From positions 24,092,501-24,156,500 of the forward strand of contig CM045733.1 of NCBI GenBank assembly GCA_024760905.1: a stretch of DNA of 64,000 bases, read 5' to 3'. Below are positions 34,719 through 46,867 of this stretch, piece by piece. Under the pieces are notes generated by a model that was given only the letters and a program-made list of their open reading frames with translations, was not told where the DNA came from and searched no databases. The stretch's first letter is position 1, and each line of letters opens with the position of its first letter. This DNA is from Plotosus lineatus (taxonomy: Eukaryota > Chordata > Actinopteri > Siluriformes > Plotosidae). Position numbers and translations under genes: made by a program.

Positions 34719-35060
34719 ATCAGTTAATTTTACGTAACTGTTTAATCCTAATTAGGGTCGCGGGGAGGCTGGCGCACATCCCAGCCAACTCCAGGCGAGG
34801 GCAGAGTACACCCTGGACAGCTCGCCAGGCCATCGCAGGGTGGAAACACGCTAACTGCGTTGCAGCTACTCTTGTCAAAAGTCAGCAATGGTTCTTTTAC
34901 ATGAACCTCACACCATAGACAGTGAGAGACATGGCCGGCCTTTGATAACCCAGTTAGCTGCACTGGGGGGACAGTGACAACCTTGTGGAGAGTGGGACTC
35001 GAACTCCCAACCTTAGAATCAGTGATCCAGCGCTCTATACCACTAAAGCACCATTGGTCG
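34719..35060 (-). mobile_element. SINE-A (A-g tail), complete
   Basis: Full head, body and tail between 14-bp duplications, ctaatttttatctt, at 34,705-34,718 and 35,061-35,074. The box B equivalent reads gggagttcgagtccca on the - strand. Confidence 0.85.
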
Positions 35061-35246
35061 CTAATTTTTATCTTTTTTTTTTTTAAACTATGCTTAAAAA
35101 ACCTCGAAAACCATCTCAGACAAAGTAAAAACAGAACGGAACACAATTCCACATTAGATGTGATTGTAATTATGAGATGGGGTTATTGGTTGATTGTTTG
35201 AACTAAAAGGCTGCTGTTCTATAGGCAGTTTAATTAAAGCTAAATG

Positions 35247-35252
<6 letters not shown>

Positions 35253-35337
<85 letters not shown>
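35253..35337. repeat. (TA)n(GA)n microsatellite
   Basis: About 32 TA units are followed by about 10 GA units. Confidence 0.95.
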
Positions 35338-35448
35338 CGATTTTCTGAGTAGATCCTTCCGTAGGAGAGTGCTCAATACTTTTTGGTAGAGCAAATAACA
35401 AAAATAAAAGGACAGGACAAAGACTTTGTATTGAAACTCCATTTATCA

Positions 35449-35635
<187 letters not shown>

Positions 35636-36176
35636 ACTTCTAGAACATTCCTGACAAACCCCTTCTTCAAGATGACTCCTACTCCATTTCTCTTCCCATC
35701 CACACCGTGATAAAACAGCTTAAACCCTGCTTCTAAGCTTCTAGCCTTGCTACCTTTCCACCTGGTCTCCTGAACACACAGTATGTCTACCTTCCTCCTC
35801 TGCCTCATGTCAGCCAGCTCTCTACCTTTTCCTTGCATAGTTCCAACATTCAAAGTCCCTACTCTCAGTCCTTGGCTCACGCATATCCTCTTCTCTCTCT
35901 GCCTACAGACACGCCTCCCGCCTTTACTTCTTCGACCAACAGTAGTCCAATTTCCATCAGCACCCTGTTGGTTGACAGCACTGATGGCGGTCGTTGTTAA
36001 CCCGGGCCTCGACCAATCCGGTATGAATTTTGTTTTGACAATTTGCATTTTTAATGTGGCAGAGGTTTTACTCTGGATGCCCTTCCTGTCGCAACCCTCT
36101 GCATTTATCCGGGCTTGGGACTGGCAAAAGGGGGAGAGACACTGGTTCGTGCCCCCCCTCCCCCCCGCCTCATGGC

Positions 36177-36179
<3 letters not shown>

Positions 36180-36251
<72 letters not shown>

Positions 36252-36369
36252 TTAGCTTTAATACCTTTTGGGCTTCAACAGTCACCTCATTTCTCTATTA
36301 TAAATAATCATAATAATAATAATAATAATAGTAATAATAATAATAATTATTATTATTATTATTATTATT
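36180..36369. repeat. (TA)n, (GT)n and (TAA/ATT)n microsatellites
   Basis: (TA)n at 36,180-36,213, (GT)n at about 36,226-36,250, and mirrored (TAA)n/(ATT)n at about 36,307-36,369 that can fold back on itself. Confidence 0.9.
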
Positions 36370-36811
36370 TATCTGATGATCCTCTTGTGAAGCATATCAA
36401 GACTCACAATGAAAGCAATTCCATAGTTATCTTAAACGCGCCAAGGCGGCTGGACAGAATCTCAACGTCAATGTACAAAAAAAAAAAAAAATACAAAAAT
36501 TAAAAAATATTATCCATTTTTAAAGTTATGGCCGTATAGAATGTGGAGCAGGACTAGGTTCTCCAACACACTCACCAGCCCCAGCACATCACATGCAAAT
36601 AATCCGTCTCAGCTGTTTCTACTTCTCCAGAGTAAAAGCTCGAGTTTATTTCTGGTTTGTGTGTGTTTGGTTTTCAAAGTTCATTTTCAGTATTTATACC
36701 TCACAGTGTTTGATGGCAGTTCATATTCTTGCTTTATATGCTTGTGTTAATTGTGTTATCTTTGATTTACTTCATAAATTATATTCATTTACATTTGTTT
36801 TCATCTGACAG

Positions 36812-36861
36812 AAAACTGAAATCATGATGCAAATGAAGAACAACACAGGAAGTTGCTCCAG
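36812..36861 (+). other. Possible short exon (splice signals only)
   Basis: Preceded by tttgttttcatctgacag and followed by ctccag|gtaaac. The 50 nt are open in one frame (KTEIMMQMKNNTGSCS). No homology is recognised. It may be chance. Confidence 0.15.
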
Positions 36862-37046
36862 GTAAACAGGAAGCAATTCTTCATTTGGCCCATATCAACT
36901 ATTATGTGGAGGTTGATTTTGCTCCAGCAAAAACCATCTCCCACCTTCCTTGCCTCTCAGAATATGGCATCATTACATAGGGCATTGTTATGGATGCCCC
37001 ACTTTGTCCTCCTGGCTCTTCTAGGCTTTAAAGGCTGCTGCACATT

Positions 37047-37282
37047 CACTTCACTTCACTTCACTTATCCCTTAACATCCAAGGATGTCGTAGGGGCGCC
37101 TTCATGGCGAGACTTTGGCTGATTTGGCCTAGCGGAGCCCATCCATCTCCATGTCGTAAACACGCTGACGGCTTTGCAGCCTACTCTTTATGAAAGTCAG
37201 CAATGGTTCTTTTACATGCCTCTCACCATAGACAGCGAGAGACGTGGTCTGCCTTTGATAACCCAGTTAGCTGCACTGGGGG
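37047..37282 (-). mobile_element. SINE-A body with a third, different 3' tail
   Basis: Between perfect 10-bp duplications gctgcacatt (37,037-37,046 and 37,283-37,292). On the - strand: SINE-A body from cccagtgcagctaactgggt, then after gacggctt-type sequence a tail not seen elsewhere in the window (atggagatggatgggctccg, gcccctacgacatccttgga), ending in (AAGTG)n. The head is truncated. Confidence 0.8.
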
Positions 37283-37292
37283 GCTGCACATT

Positions 37293-37904
37293 AAAATCAT
37301 TAAAATCCCATGATATATTTATAGAAATAGATTTTCAGAAATACTCACATGACAGTTCAAATCAATAAGATGTTATTTCCGTGTTCTGATGGTTAATATA
37401 AGTATTATGGGATGTTTTAGCCTGTATCTGTATTTTAGGGATTGCACTACTATAACATAATTGGCTGATTAAATGAATGCTTGATTGTTTAGGTGTACAC
37501 ATGCTTATTTCTCAGTGAGTGTCAAACCTGGCACTACCAGTCTCTTGTATTTCATGTCACTTGATTAGCATAGTGATGTGGCTTTGCATTTCTACTTCTC
37601 TTTTCTTACCTGATCATTTTCAGGTAATATCTCAAGAAAATCTTTTCCAATCTTCATCATACCATGCATTTCTCATTTATATTCTCATTTGGGGTGTGTC
37701 TAAAAACGTATGGCTTTTCAGATTGTTATATTAGGATTTCATTAATTTAATGGGAACAACACACACTCTTACTGTACTCAGAATATTAAAGCAAACAAAC
37801 AAAAAATCCCCGATGTGCTTTAAAACAATGAGAATAAACCTGGGTGCATTCTATTTGATCAACTGAAAATCCACATAGTTATTAATTTTCATTCATGCAT
37901 CCAT
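37293..37904. other. Interval without recognised features
   Basis: AT-rich; no gene or known repeat seen. Confidence 0.5.
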
Positions 37905-38061
37905 GTTTGATTAATCTGAATAATTAAGCCAATTAATCTTAATTAGGGTTGTGGGGAGGTGAGTGCCCTTGTCAGTTGACCTTGGGTGAGTGTGGGGTAC
38001 ACCCTGTACCATTTTCCAGACCATTGCAGGGCCAACACACATACAACCATTTACCGTTGCC

Positions 38062-38101
<40 letters not shown>
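37905..38101 (-). mobile_element. SINE-B tail fragment followed by (ATT)n
   Basis: The 3' tail of the A-g/B type on the - strand (on the + strand: taatcttaattagggttgtg, gtggggtacaccctgtacca) plus a little SINE-B body, then about 13 ATT units at 38,063-38,101. Confidence 0.6.
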
Positions 38102-38310
38102 GTCAAACTTTGTATTTTTTGTTTCCCTATAATTTTGCAAATATTATGTGCTGAGAGCCTTTAACGAATACCAACACCACGATGGGGTTAATTATGCAAT
38201 ACAGTATACATGTGTGGATGCCTTCCTGAGTGCAAAGTTGTTATTGTTGATGAAAATGACACTGACTGTTATTTTGGCTTCCAGTTATGAGTTACATGAT
38301 TTGGTCAAGT

Positions 38311-38392
38311 GTGGTGTAGTGGTTAGCATGTCTGCTCCACCGAAAGAAGGTCCCGGGCTCAAGTCCTGGGCTTGAGGGTATTTCTGAGTATA
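38311..38392 (+). mobile_element. SINE-B head fragment
   Basis: The tRNA-like head tggtgtagtggttagcatgt and box B-like gggctcaagtcctggg are preserved. The copy is cut at tttctgagta where the Tc1 element begins. Confidence 0.65.
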
Positions 38393-39975
38393 CACACTGC
38401 CCTCCATAATTATTGGCACCCTAGTTAATATGTGTTTGGAGCCTTAAAATAAATTCCATTTTTATTGCAGAGGCTATTTTCACACTGAAAATTGTAGAAA
38501 ATGTAACCTTCAACTCAAGTGAATTTTAAGTGGGTTAAAAATCTCTGTCTAAGAAATCATTAACATTAACATACAGGGGTCTAGTGGTATTGGGAAAGGG
38601 GAAAAGCCGAAAGGAAGACAGACAACATGTTCTAACATTATTGGCACCATTAACAATGCCTAGGAAATAAATGTAGTTTAATATTTCTGTGATTTCTACA
38701 GTACTTTACAAAGTTGATCAGAGTATCTAGGAATATTTAATTAGTCATTTATTACTTCCTGTTTCCCTGGGGTATAAATATGACTTGAGCCAGAGGCCAT
38801 TTCTCTTATCCACTTGTCAACATGGGGAAGATAAAGGAACACAGCATTCAAGTAAGGCAGATATGTGTCGACATTCACAAGTCAGGCAATGGCTACCAGA
38901 CAATAGCCCCTCCCCTGCACCCACCCACATCAACTGTCAAAGGAATCATTCAGAAGTTTAAAACAACCGGAACAGTGGTAAACAAGCCTGGACAACAATT
39001 CAAGGTTATTTTGATACCATTCACAATGAAGAGGATGGTAAGAGAAATACTGTACAAAGTTCTCCAAAGTTCACTCTAAAGAATTGCAACAAATGGTACC
39101 ATCTTGGGGTCACAAAGTCTCCAAAACGACCATCAGGCACAATCTACATGCTAACAAGCTGTTCGGGAGGCATGAACTGAAAAAACTTTTCTCACTCACA
39201 ATCATAAACACAAACGCCTTGAGTTCTCCAAGCAGTACTTGGACTTCAACTGGGATTGGGAGCTTTGGTCAGATGAGACGAAGATGGAGCTTTTTGGCAA
39301 CAAACATTCTAAGTAGGTCTGTCAAAACATAAAAGATGAGTATGCAGAAAAACACCTCATGCCCACTATATGGGGGAGGATCAGTGATGCTATGGGCCTG
39401 TTTCTTTTCCAGAGGCCCTGGGAACCTTGTTAGGGTGCATGGCATCATGAGCACTTTGAAATACCAGGACATTTTAAATCAAAAACTTGTGGCCTCTGCA
39501 GAAAGCTGAAGATGGGTTGTCAGTGGGTCTTTAAGCAAGATGCTGTAATGACCCTAAATGTGTTGTCAAATCTACACAGAAATAGTTCACCAGACACAGA
39601 ATGAAGATCCTCCATAGGCCATCTCAGTCCTCAGACCTCAACCTCCTTGAAAAACCTGTGGCATGAGCTGAAGAGGAGAGTGCAGAGGAGAGGACCAAGT
39701 CGCTGGATGATTTAGAGAGATTGTACAGAGAGGAATGATTGAATACCTCTTTCTGTATTCTCCCATCATGTGAAATATTATAGAAGAGTAGGTGCTCTTT
39801 TGTTGGTAAAAGGGGTTTGTAAAAAATATTAACATCAGAGGTGATAATAATAATAAACACACATGATTTGACATAAAATCATTATTTCTTAATGTGGGTT
39901 TTTTTTTTCTCACTGCATAAATGGACTTGAATTAAAGGTTGGATTTTCCTGTTTTTTTTCTTTCATCTTGGTCCA
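38393..39975 (+). mobile_element. Tc1-like transposon, inactive
   Basis: The left terminus cactgccctccataattatt followed by ggcaccc is a typical fish Tc1 inverted repeat. The right counterpart is missing; sequence ends in AT-rich text like the inner right end. It lies after a TA. The transposase is broken. A tiny SINE-like insertion sits at 38,577-38,628. Confidence 0.8.
38822..39735 (+). pseudogene. Tc1 transposase remnant
   Basis: Starts MGKIKEHSIQVRQICVDIHK (helix-turn-helix start), continues to GTVVNKPG, then after frame breaks shows FSKQYLDFNWDWELWSDETK, where the SDE is the second catalytic position, and FKQDAV in place of the usual QDND stretch. Several stops and frameshifts after 39,080 make it non-functional. 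Confidence 0.75.
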
Positions 39976-40051
39976 ATATCATTTAGAAATTATTGAGAAA
40001 AAAAATCCTGAATTTATTACACACACACACGCACTATATATTATATATAAA

Positions 40052-40383
40052 GGGGCAGTGGTGGTCTAGTGGTACAGGGTGCTGGATTGCTTATCCTAAG
40101 GTTGGGGGTTTGAGTCCCCACAGGGTTGTCACTGTCCCCTCCAGTGCAGCTAACTGGGCTATCAAAGGCCGGCCATGTCACTCACTGTCTATGGTGAGAG
40201 GCATGTAAAAGAACCATTGCTGACTTTCGTAAAGAGTAGCTACAAAGCTGTCAACGTGTTTCTTTCCCTTGCTAAAAGGGTTGTGTCAAGAAGGGCATCC
40301 GACATAAAAACCTACGTCAAATTAAACATGCAAATCATTTGCTGTGGCGACGCCTGAAAAAGGGAAAAGCCGAAAGGAAATCT
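40052..40383 (+). mobile_element. SINE-A with RTE tail (A-r)
   Basis: The head ggggcagtggtggtctagtg is followed by box B gggtttgagtcccc and the body. The RTE 5' UTR block is gttgtgtcaagaagggcatc and the RTE 3' end is ttgctgtggcgacgcctgaa...aagccgaaaggaa. It lies between AT-rich repeats, so its duplication cannot be defined. Confidence 0.85.
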
Positions 40384-40385
40384 CT

Positions 40386-41010
<625 letters not shown>

Positions 41011-41339
41011 TTCTGAATCGTTTAATCCTAATTAAAGTTGCAGGGAGGCTGGCGCCCATCTCAGCTGACTCAGGGCGAGGGCATAGTACACCCTGAACAG
41101 CTCGCCAGGCCATCGCAGTGCAGAAATGCGCTGATGGCCATGCAGATACTCTTTACAAAAGTCAGCAATAGTTCTTTTACATGCCTCTCACCACAGGCAG
41201 TGAGAGACATGGCTAGCCTTTGATAACACACTTAGCTGCACTGGTGGGACAGCAGTGACCATCTGTCGACAGTAGGGCTAGAACCCGCAACCTTAGGATC
41301 GATAAGCCAGCTCCTTACCACTAGGCCACTACTGCCCCT
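41011..41339 (-). mobile_element. SINE-A (A-g tail)
   Basis: A full-length copy on the - strand. The box B region is altered (gggttctagccc) and the head is ggggcagtagtggcctagtg. Confidence 0.8.
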
Positions 41340-41414
41340 AGCAGGCTATCAAGGAATGCAAAATCCAGAAAACAAGTGACCAACTAGGTAACAAACAAAG
41401 AACGCAAACCGACT

Positions 41415-41552
41415 GGATATACAAACATGCTGAGCTATTTAATCCCATAAAGGTTGTGGGAAACTTGGAGTCTATCTCGGCTGGAATTGGGCGAAGGTAC
41501 CCTTGCTGTCAGACAGAACTGCTTACCACTACACCATTGTGCCACCCTAGCA
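41415..41552 (-). mobile_element. Degenerate SINE-B-like remnant
   Basis: The phrases tttaatcccataaaggttgtgg and taccactacaccattgtgcc are reminiscent of SINE-B tail and head in reverse. The middle is largely lost. Confidence 0.35.
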
Positions 41553-41720
41553 GAAGTAAATAAAGAAAAGTTTAAACTTTACAAATACCTTGGCTTGAAC
41601 AATTGAAGTGTCACATAGTCTAATAGCAGAGAAATATTCCCCAGTGCCACGTACGTAGATGCAGGATGCTGAACTTCCGGTCAAATTATCAAAATATATC
41701 AAAGCCATCATCAGCAAAAG

Positions 41721-42031
41721 TGGGGTCGGTGGTGTAGTGGTCAGGGTGCTCTGCTTATGAACAGGAGGTTGTGTGTTTAAATCCCAGTTAGACTCCCACT
41801 GTGCTAAGACCCCTGGGTCAGGTCTTAAACCCAAGTGTGCGTCTGTTCACCCAGCAGTATAAATGGGTACCAGTAAAAATACACTGGGATGGTAACCTGC
41901 GATGGACTAGCGTCCCATCCAGGAGGAGTTGAGCTTCTCGTTGCTTCACGCTATGGAAACCAGGTATAAGCACTGACCTGATGAGCCACTATGGTGTAAA
42001 AAGCCCAATGGACTTTACCTTTACCTTACAT
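41721..42031 (+). mobile_element. SINE-C copy 1 (third tRNA-type SINE family)
   Basis: The head tggggtcggtggtgtagtgg is followed by box B-like gtgtttaaatccc, the body ttcacccagcagtataaatg and cgtcccatccaggaggagtt, and the tail ggactttacctttacc. It is flanked by catcatcaRcaaaag at 41,706-41,720 and 42,645-42,659, one mismatch in 15. The hAT element at 42,032 has inserted in its last bases. Confidence 0.75.
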
Positions 42032-42450
42032 CAGTGGTCCCCAACCACCAGTCCACGGGCCGGTACCAGTCCGTGGCTCAATTGGTACTGGTCCGCAGAA
42101 GAGTCTGAATGATCTTTATTTTTGAAAAATCTTTTATTTTGAAAAATGACCGGATTCTCTCGGTTATATGTCGGTTATTTGAGCGCTAAAGTGTAACCCA
42201 CAAGGGGACAGCACATGAACAGAGGCGTGCTGGACATGTTTCAAACAATAGCGGGGATTTTGGGTGAGACTGAGCCTGAGCCTTCAATCTCCCAGCTGGT
42301 GCACCATTATCTGGGTTTTTTTTTTTTTTTTTTTTAAGAAAAGTTCAAGCTCTACTTCCCAACAAACTTTATTTCAGCCGTTGAAAAATAACATTCATGG
42401 AGTTCTTCTTCTTATTAATAATAATAATAACAACAATAATAATAATAACG

Positions 42451-42496
<46 letters not shown>

Positions 42497-42639
42497 ATTT
42501 TCATATATAATAATACAAAATCATATTTTATATAAATGTTATACTTACAATACAAGCAATCAGTAACACCCCCCATGGTCCGTGGTAAATTTGTCAAGCG
42601 TTGACCGGTCCGTGGTGATAAAAAGGTTGGGGAACACTG
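42032..42639. mobile_element. hAT-type non-autonomous element
   Basis: TIRs are cagtggtccccaacc at the left and ggttggggaacactg at the right. A perfect 8-bp duplication, ccttacat, at 42,024-42,031 and 42,640-42,647 is diagnostic of hAT. No transposase ORF remains. It contains a T tract (about 42,317-42,334) and a (TAA)n microsatellite (about 42,417-42,495). Confidence 0.85.
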
Positions 42640-42692
42640 CCTTACATCATCAACAAAAGAAAGTTACACTACAAACTGTTTTATATCATCAT

Positions 42693-45600
42693 CTTCTTCT
42701 TCTTCTTCTTTTCCTTTCGGCTTTTCCCTTCAGGGGTCGCCACAGCGAATCATCTGCCTCCATCTCACCCTATCCTTTGCATCTTCTTCTCTTACACCAA
42801 CGACCTTCATGTCCTCCATCACCACATCCATGAATCGTCTCTTTGGTCTTCCTCTAGGCCTTCTGCCTGGTAGTTCCAGCCTCAGCATCCTATTACCAAT
42901 ATACTCACTATCCCTCCTCTGTACATGTCCAAACCATCTCAATATAGCCTCTCTGACTTTGTCTCCAAAACGTCTTACATGTGCTGTCCCTCTGATGTGC
43001 TCATTCCTAATCCTATCCATCCTCATTACTCCCAAAGAGAACCTCAACATTTTCATCTCTGCTACCTCCAGCTCTGCCTCCTGTCTTTTCCCCAGGGCCA
43101 CTGTTTCTAACCCATACAACATCGTTGGCCTCAACACCGTCTTGTACACTTTTCCTTTCATTCTTGCCGATACCCTCCTATCACACATCACACCGGACAA
43201 TTTTCTCCAACCATTCCAACCTGCCTGCATGCGCTTCTTGACCTCTTTTCCACACTCTCCATTGCTCTGGATTGTTGAGCCTAAGTACTTAAAATCCTCC
43301 ACCTTCGTTATCTCTGCTCCCTGTAACCTCACCGTTCCTCTTTGGTCCTTGTCATTCATGCACATGTATTCTGTCTTACTGAGGCTAATCTTCATTCCCC
43401 TCCTTTCCAGGGCATACCTCCACCTCTCTAAAATTTCCTGCACTTGTTCTCTGCTCTCACTACAGATCACAATGTCATCTGCAAACATCATAGTCCATGG
43501 GGAATCTTGTCTAACCTCGTCTGTCAGCCTGTCCATCACCATAGCAAACAAGAAGGGGCTGAGAGCTGACCCTTGATGCAGTCCCACCTCCACCTTGAAC
43601 TCTTGTGTCACACCGACAGCACACCTCACCACTGTCTTACATCTCTCATACATGTCCTGCACCACTCTAACATACTTCTCTGCCACTCCAGACTTCCTCA
43701 TGCAATACCACAGTTCTTCTCTCGGCACCCTGTCATATGCGTTCTCCAGATCCACAAAGGCACAATGCAGCTCCCTCTGACCTTCTCTGTACTTCTCCAT
43801 TAACATCCTCAAGGCAAACACTGCATCTGTGGTGCTCTTTCTTGGCATGAAACCAAACTGTTGTTCACAAATGCTGACTTCTGCCCTTAGTCTAGCTTCC
43901 ACTATTCTTTCCCATAACTTCATCGTATGGCTCATCAACTTTATCCCTCTGTAGTTGCCACAACTCTGCACGTCTCCCTTGTTCTTAAAAATGGGCACCA
44001 GCACACTTCTCCTCCATTCCTCTGGAATCCTCTCACTCTCTAAGACCTTGTTAAATGTTCTTGTCAGAAAATCTACTGCTACCTCTCCTAGACACTTCCA
44101 TACCTCCACCGGTATGTCATCAGGACCAACTGCCTTTCCATTCTTCATCCTCTTCAATGCCCTCCTCACTTCACAATCATTTTCCTCATTCATCAGCTCT
44201 TCAAAGTACTCTTTCCATCTTCCCAGCACACTTCTGTCATCAGTCAATACATTTCCCTCTCTGTCCTTTATCAATCTAACTTGCTGCACGTCCTTCCCAT
44301 CTCTATTTCTCTGCTGTGCCAACCTGTATAAATCATTTTCTCCCTCCTTACTTTCCAACCGAGCATACAAGTCATCAAACGCACTCTGTTTGGCCTTTGA
44401 CACTGCTACCTTTGCCTTACGCTGTGTCTCCCTGTACTCCTGTTTACTCTCTTCGGTTTTCTCAATGTCCCACTTCTTCTTAGCTAATCTCTTCCTTTGT
44501 ACACACTCCTGCACTTCCTCATTCCACCTCCAAGTCTCCTTATCTACTTTCCTTCCAGATGACACACCAAGTATTCTCCTACCTGTCTCCCTGATCACAT
44601 TAGCTGTAGTTGTCCAGTCATCTGGAAGCACTTCCTGACCACCCAAAGCCTGTTTCAACTCCTCCTTGAAGACAACCCGACACTCTTCCTTTTTCAACCT
44701 CCACCACTTTGTCTTCTGCTCTGCCTTTGCCTTCTTCACCTTCCTCACCATCCGCATCATCCTGCACACCACCATCCTATGCTGTTTGGCAACAATCTCA
44801 CCCGCTACTACTTTGCAGTCACTGACTTCCTTTAAATTACATCGCCTGCACAAGATGTAGTCTACCTGTGTGCTCCTACCTCCACTTTTATAAGTCACCC
44901 TATGCTCCTCTCTCTTCTGGAAGAAAGTATTCACCACAGCCATTTCCATCCTTTTTGCAAAATCTACCAACATCTGTCCTTCTGCGTTCCTGTCCTGGAT
45001 ACCAAACCTGCCCATCACTTCCTCGTCCCCTCTGTTTCCTGCACCAACATGTCCATTGAAGTCTGCCCCAATGACCACTCTTTCACCTCTGGGGGTACTC
45101 TGCATCACTTCATCTAACTCCATCCAGAATCTCTCCTTCTCTTCTCACTCACATCCTGTCTGTGGGGCATAAGCACTAACAACATTGACCATCACACCTT
45201 TAATTTCTAACTTGAGACTCATCACTCTGTCTGACACTCTTTTCACTTCTAGAACATTCCTGGCAAACTCCTCCTTCAAGATGACTCCGACTCCATTTCT
45301 CTTCCCATCCACACCGTGATAGAACAGTTTAAACCCTGCTCCTATGCTTCTAGCCTTGCGACCTTTCCACCTGGTCTCCTGAACACACAGTATGTCCACC
45401 TTCCTCCTCTGCATCATGTCAGCCAGCTCTCTACCTTTTCCTGTCATAGTTCCCACATTCAAAGTCCCTACTTTCAGTCCTAGACTCATGCCGCTCCTCT
45501 TCTCTCTCTGGCAACGGACACGCCTCCCGCCTCTCCTTCTTCGACGTCTTCGACCAACAGTAGTCCAATTTCCATCAGCACCCTGTTGGTTGACGGCACT

Positions 45601-45792
45601 GATGGCGGTCGTTGTTAACCCAGGCCTCGACCGATCCGGTATGTCATTCTTTCTTGTGATTCGCATAGTTTATTTGGAATGTTTTACGCCGGATGCCCTT
45701 CCTGACGCAACCCTCTGCATTTATCCGGGCTTGGGACCGGCGTGAGGGAGAGACACTGGTTTGTGCCCCCCCCCCCCCCCCACGGCTGCATT
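42693..45792 (-). mobile_element. RTE LINE copy D, full-length, best preserved
   Basis: The 3' end is (CTT)n plus cctttcggcttttcccttca at 42,693 onward and the 5' end is ggctgcatt at 45,784-45,792. A 20-bp perfect duplication of aaactgttttatatcatcat flanks it at 42,673-42,692 and 45,848-45,867. The 5' junction has an additional inverted stretch, listed separately. Confidence 0.9.
42730..45666 (-). pseudogene. RTE endonuclease-reverse transcriptase ORF with one premature stop
   Basis: From 45,666 one frame runs 979 codons to the stop at 42,730, broken by a single TGA at about 45,142-45,144, where the other copies have CGA (Arg after TGCE). Endonuclease motifs: GTLNVGTM, CVQETRW, IGADFNGHVG and VDYILCR. 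RT has FADDIVICSES, and the C-terminal region has LRWFGHVQRRDSEY. A 20-odd codon in-frame deletion lies before the RT (ELMNEEND joins CEVRRALKRM). The start could be this Met or MSLGLK 59 codons later. Inactive as written, but only just. Confidence 0.85.
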
Positions 45793-45804
45793 AAAAAGAA
45801 TCAT

Positions 45805-45890
45805 CAAAAATATCAATATGAAACTGTATGATGATATAAAACAATATAAACTGTTTTATATCATCATACAGTTTCATATTGATATTTTGG
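45805..45890. repeat. Inverted repeat at the 5' junction of RTE copy D
   Basis: Arms of 37 bp, 45,807-45,843 and 45,852-45,888, are perfect reverse complements around an 8-nt loop. The right arm contains most of the target-site duplication and the following genomic flank. The left arm lies between the RTE 5' end and the duplication. Confidence 0.9.
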
Positions 45891-46138
45891 TTTGCACTTG
45901 TCATGTTATCTGGTTCATGTGTTTTTGGATTTCGCCCTTGTTGTTGATTACAAATTGTGTTACCTTCTGTCCAGTTCTGCTTACAATTATTATTCATGCT
46001 TTGGATTTATATGCCGTTTCTTTAATGCATCCATTTCCATTTGCATCCATTTCCAGGCCTTACCTGGCAACTTGCCATAGGTGACTATTTTTTTAACAAC
46101 CATACCATTGTGAATAATACTTGGTCAATCATATACTA

Positions 46139-46481
46139 TTCATTCGTTCATTCTCTGTAACCGCTTAATCCTAATTAGGGTCCCAAGGAGGCTGGCGCAC
46201 ATCCCAGCCGACTCTAGGCAAGGGCTTAGTACACCCTGGACTGCTTGCCAGGCCATTGCAGGGCAGAAACACACTGACGGCTATGCAGCCTACTCTTGTT
46301 GAAAGTGAGCATTGGTTCTTCTACATGCCTCACACCATAGACAGTGAGAGACATGGCCGGCCTTTGATAACCCAGTTAGCTGCACTGGGGGGACAGTGAC
46401 AACCAGTTGAAAGTGGGGCTTGAACCCCCAACCTTAGGATCAGCAATCCAGCACCTTTGCCACCAGGCCACCACTGCCCAC
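46139..46481 (-). mobile_element. SINE-A (A-g tail)
   Basis: Complete: (GAATG)n-like tail at the left (attcattcgttcattctctg), body, and head gggcagtggtggcctggtgg at the right on the - strand. It is one of the better preserved copies. Confidence 0.8.
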
Positions 46482-46524
46482 ATGCTATTTAACCATCTAT
46501 AAATTGAGTTGATAGATAATTATA

Positions 46525-46867
46525 TATAGAGGACAGTGGTGGCCTGGTGGTATAGGGCACAGGATCGCTGATTCTAAGGTTGGGGGTTCGAGTCCCCACA
46601 AGATTGTCACTGTCCCCCCCCGTGCAGATAACTGGGTTATCAAAGGCCGGCCATGTCTCTCACTATCTATGGTGAGAGGTTCATGTAAAAGAACCATAGC
46701 TGACTTTCGTAAAGAGTAGTTGCATCGCCATCAGTGTGTTTCTGCCCCTTGCTAAAGGGTTGAGACGGGAAGGGCATCCAACATAAAAACCTATGTCAAA
46801 TTAAACAGGCGACGGTTCGCTGAGGTGACCTCTCAGAAAAAAAAAGGGAACAGCCGAAAGAAAAAGA
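46525..46867 (+). mobile_element. SINE-A with RTE tail (A-r)
   Basis: Flanked by an 11-bp duplication, agataattata, at 46,514-46,524 and 46,868-46,878. It has head, box B gggttcgagtccc, body, RTE 5' UTR block (gttgagacgggaagggcatc) and the RTE 3' end with aacagccgaaagaaaaagaa. Confidence 0.85.

Noticed and set aside
42809..44638. Long + strand frames opposite RTE copies (also at 8,046-9,842 and 31,124-31,850)
   Set aside because: They are antisense shadows of the RTE ORF, rich in Ser/Thr/Leu and repeated identically with each RTE copy.
42730..45666. Long RTE reading frame as a host gene such as a CFDP2-like protein
   Set aside because: It has endonuclease and FADD reverse-transcriptase motifs, LINE ends and a target-site duplication, and several damaged copies exist in the window. 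It is a transposon ORF.
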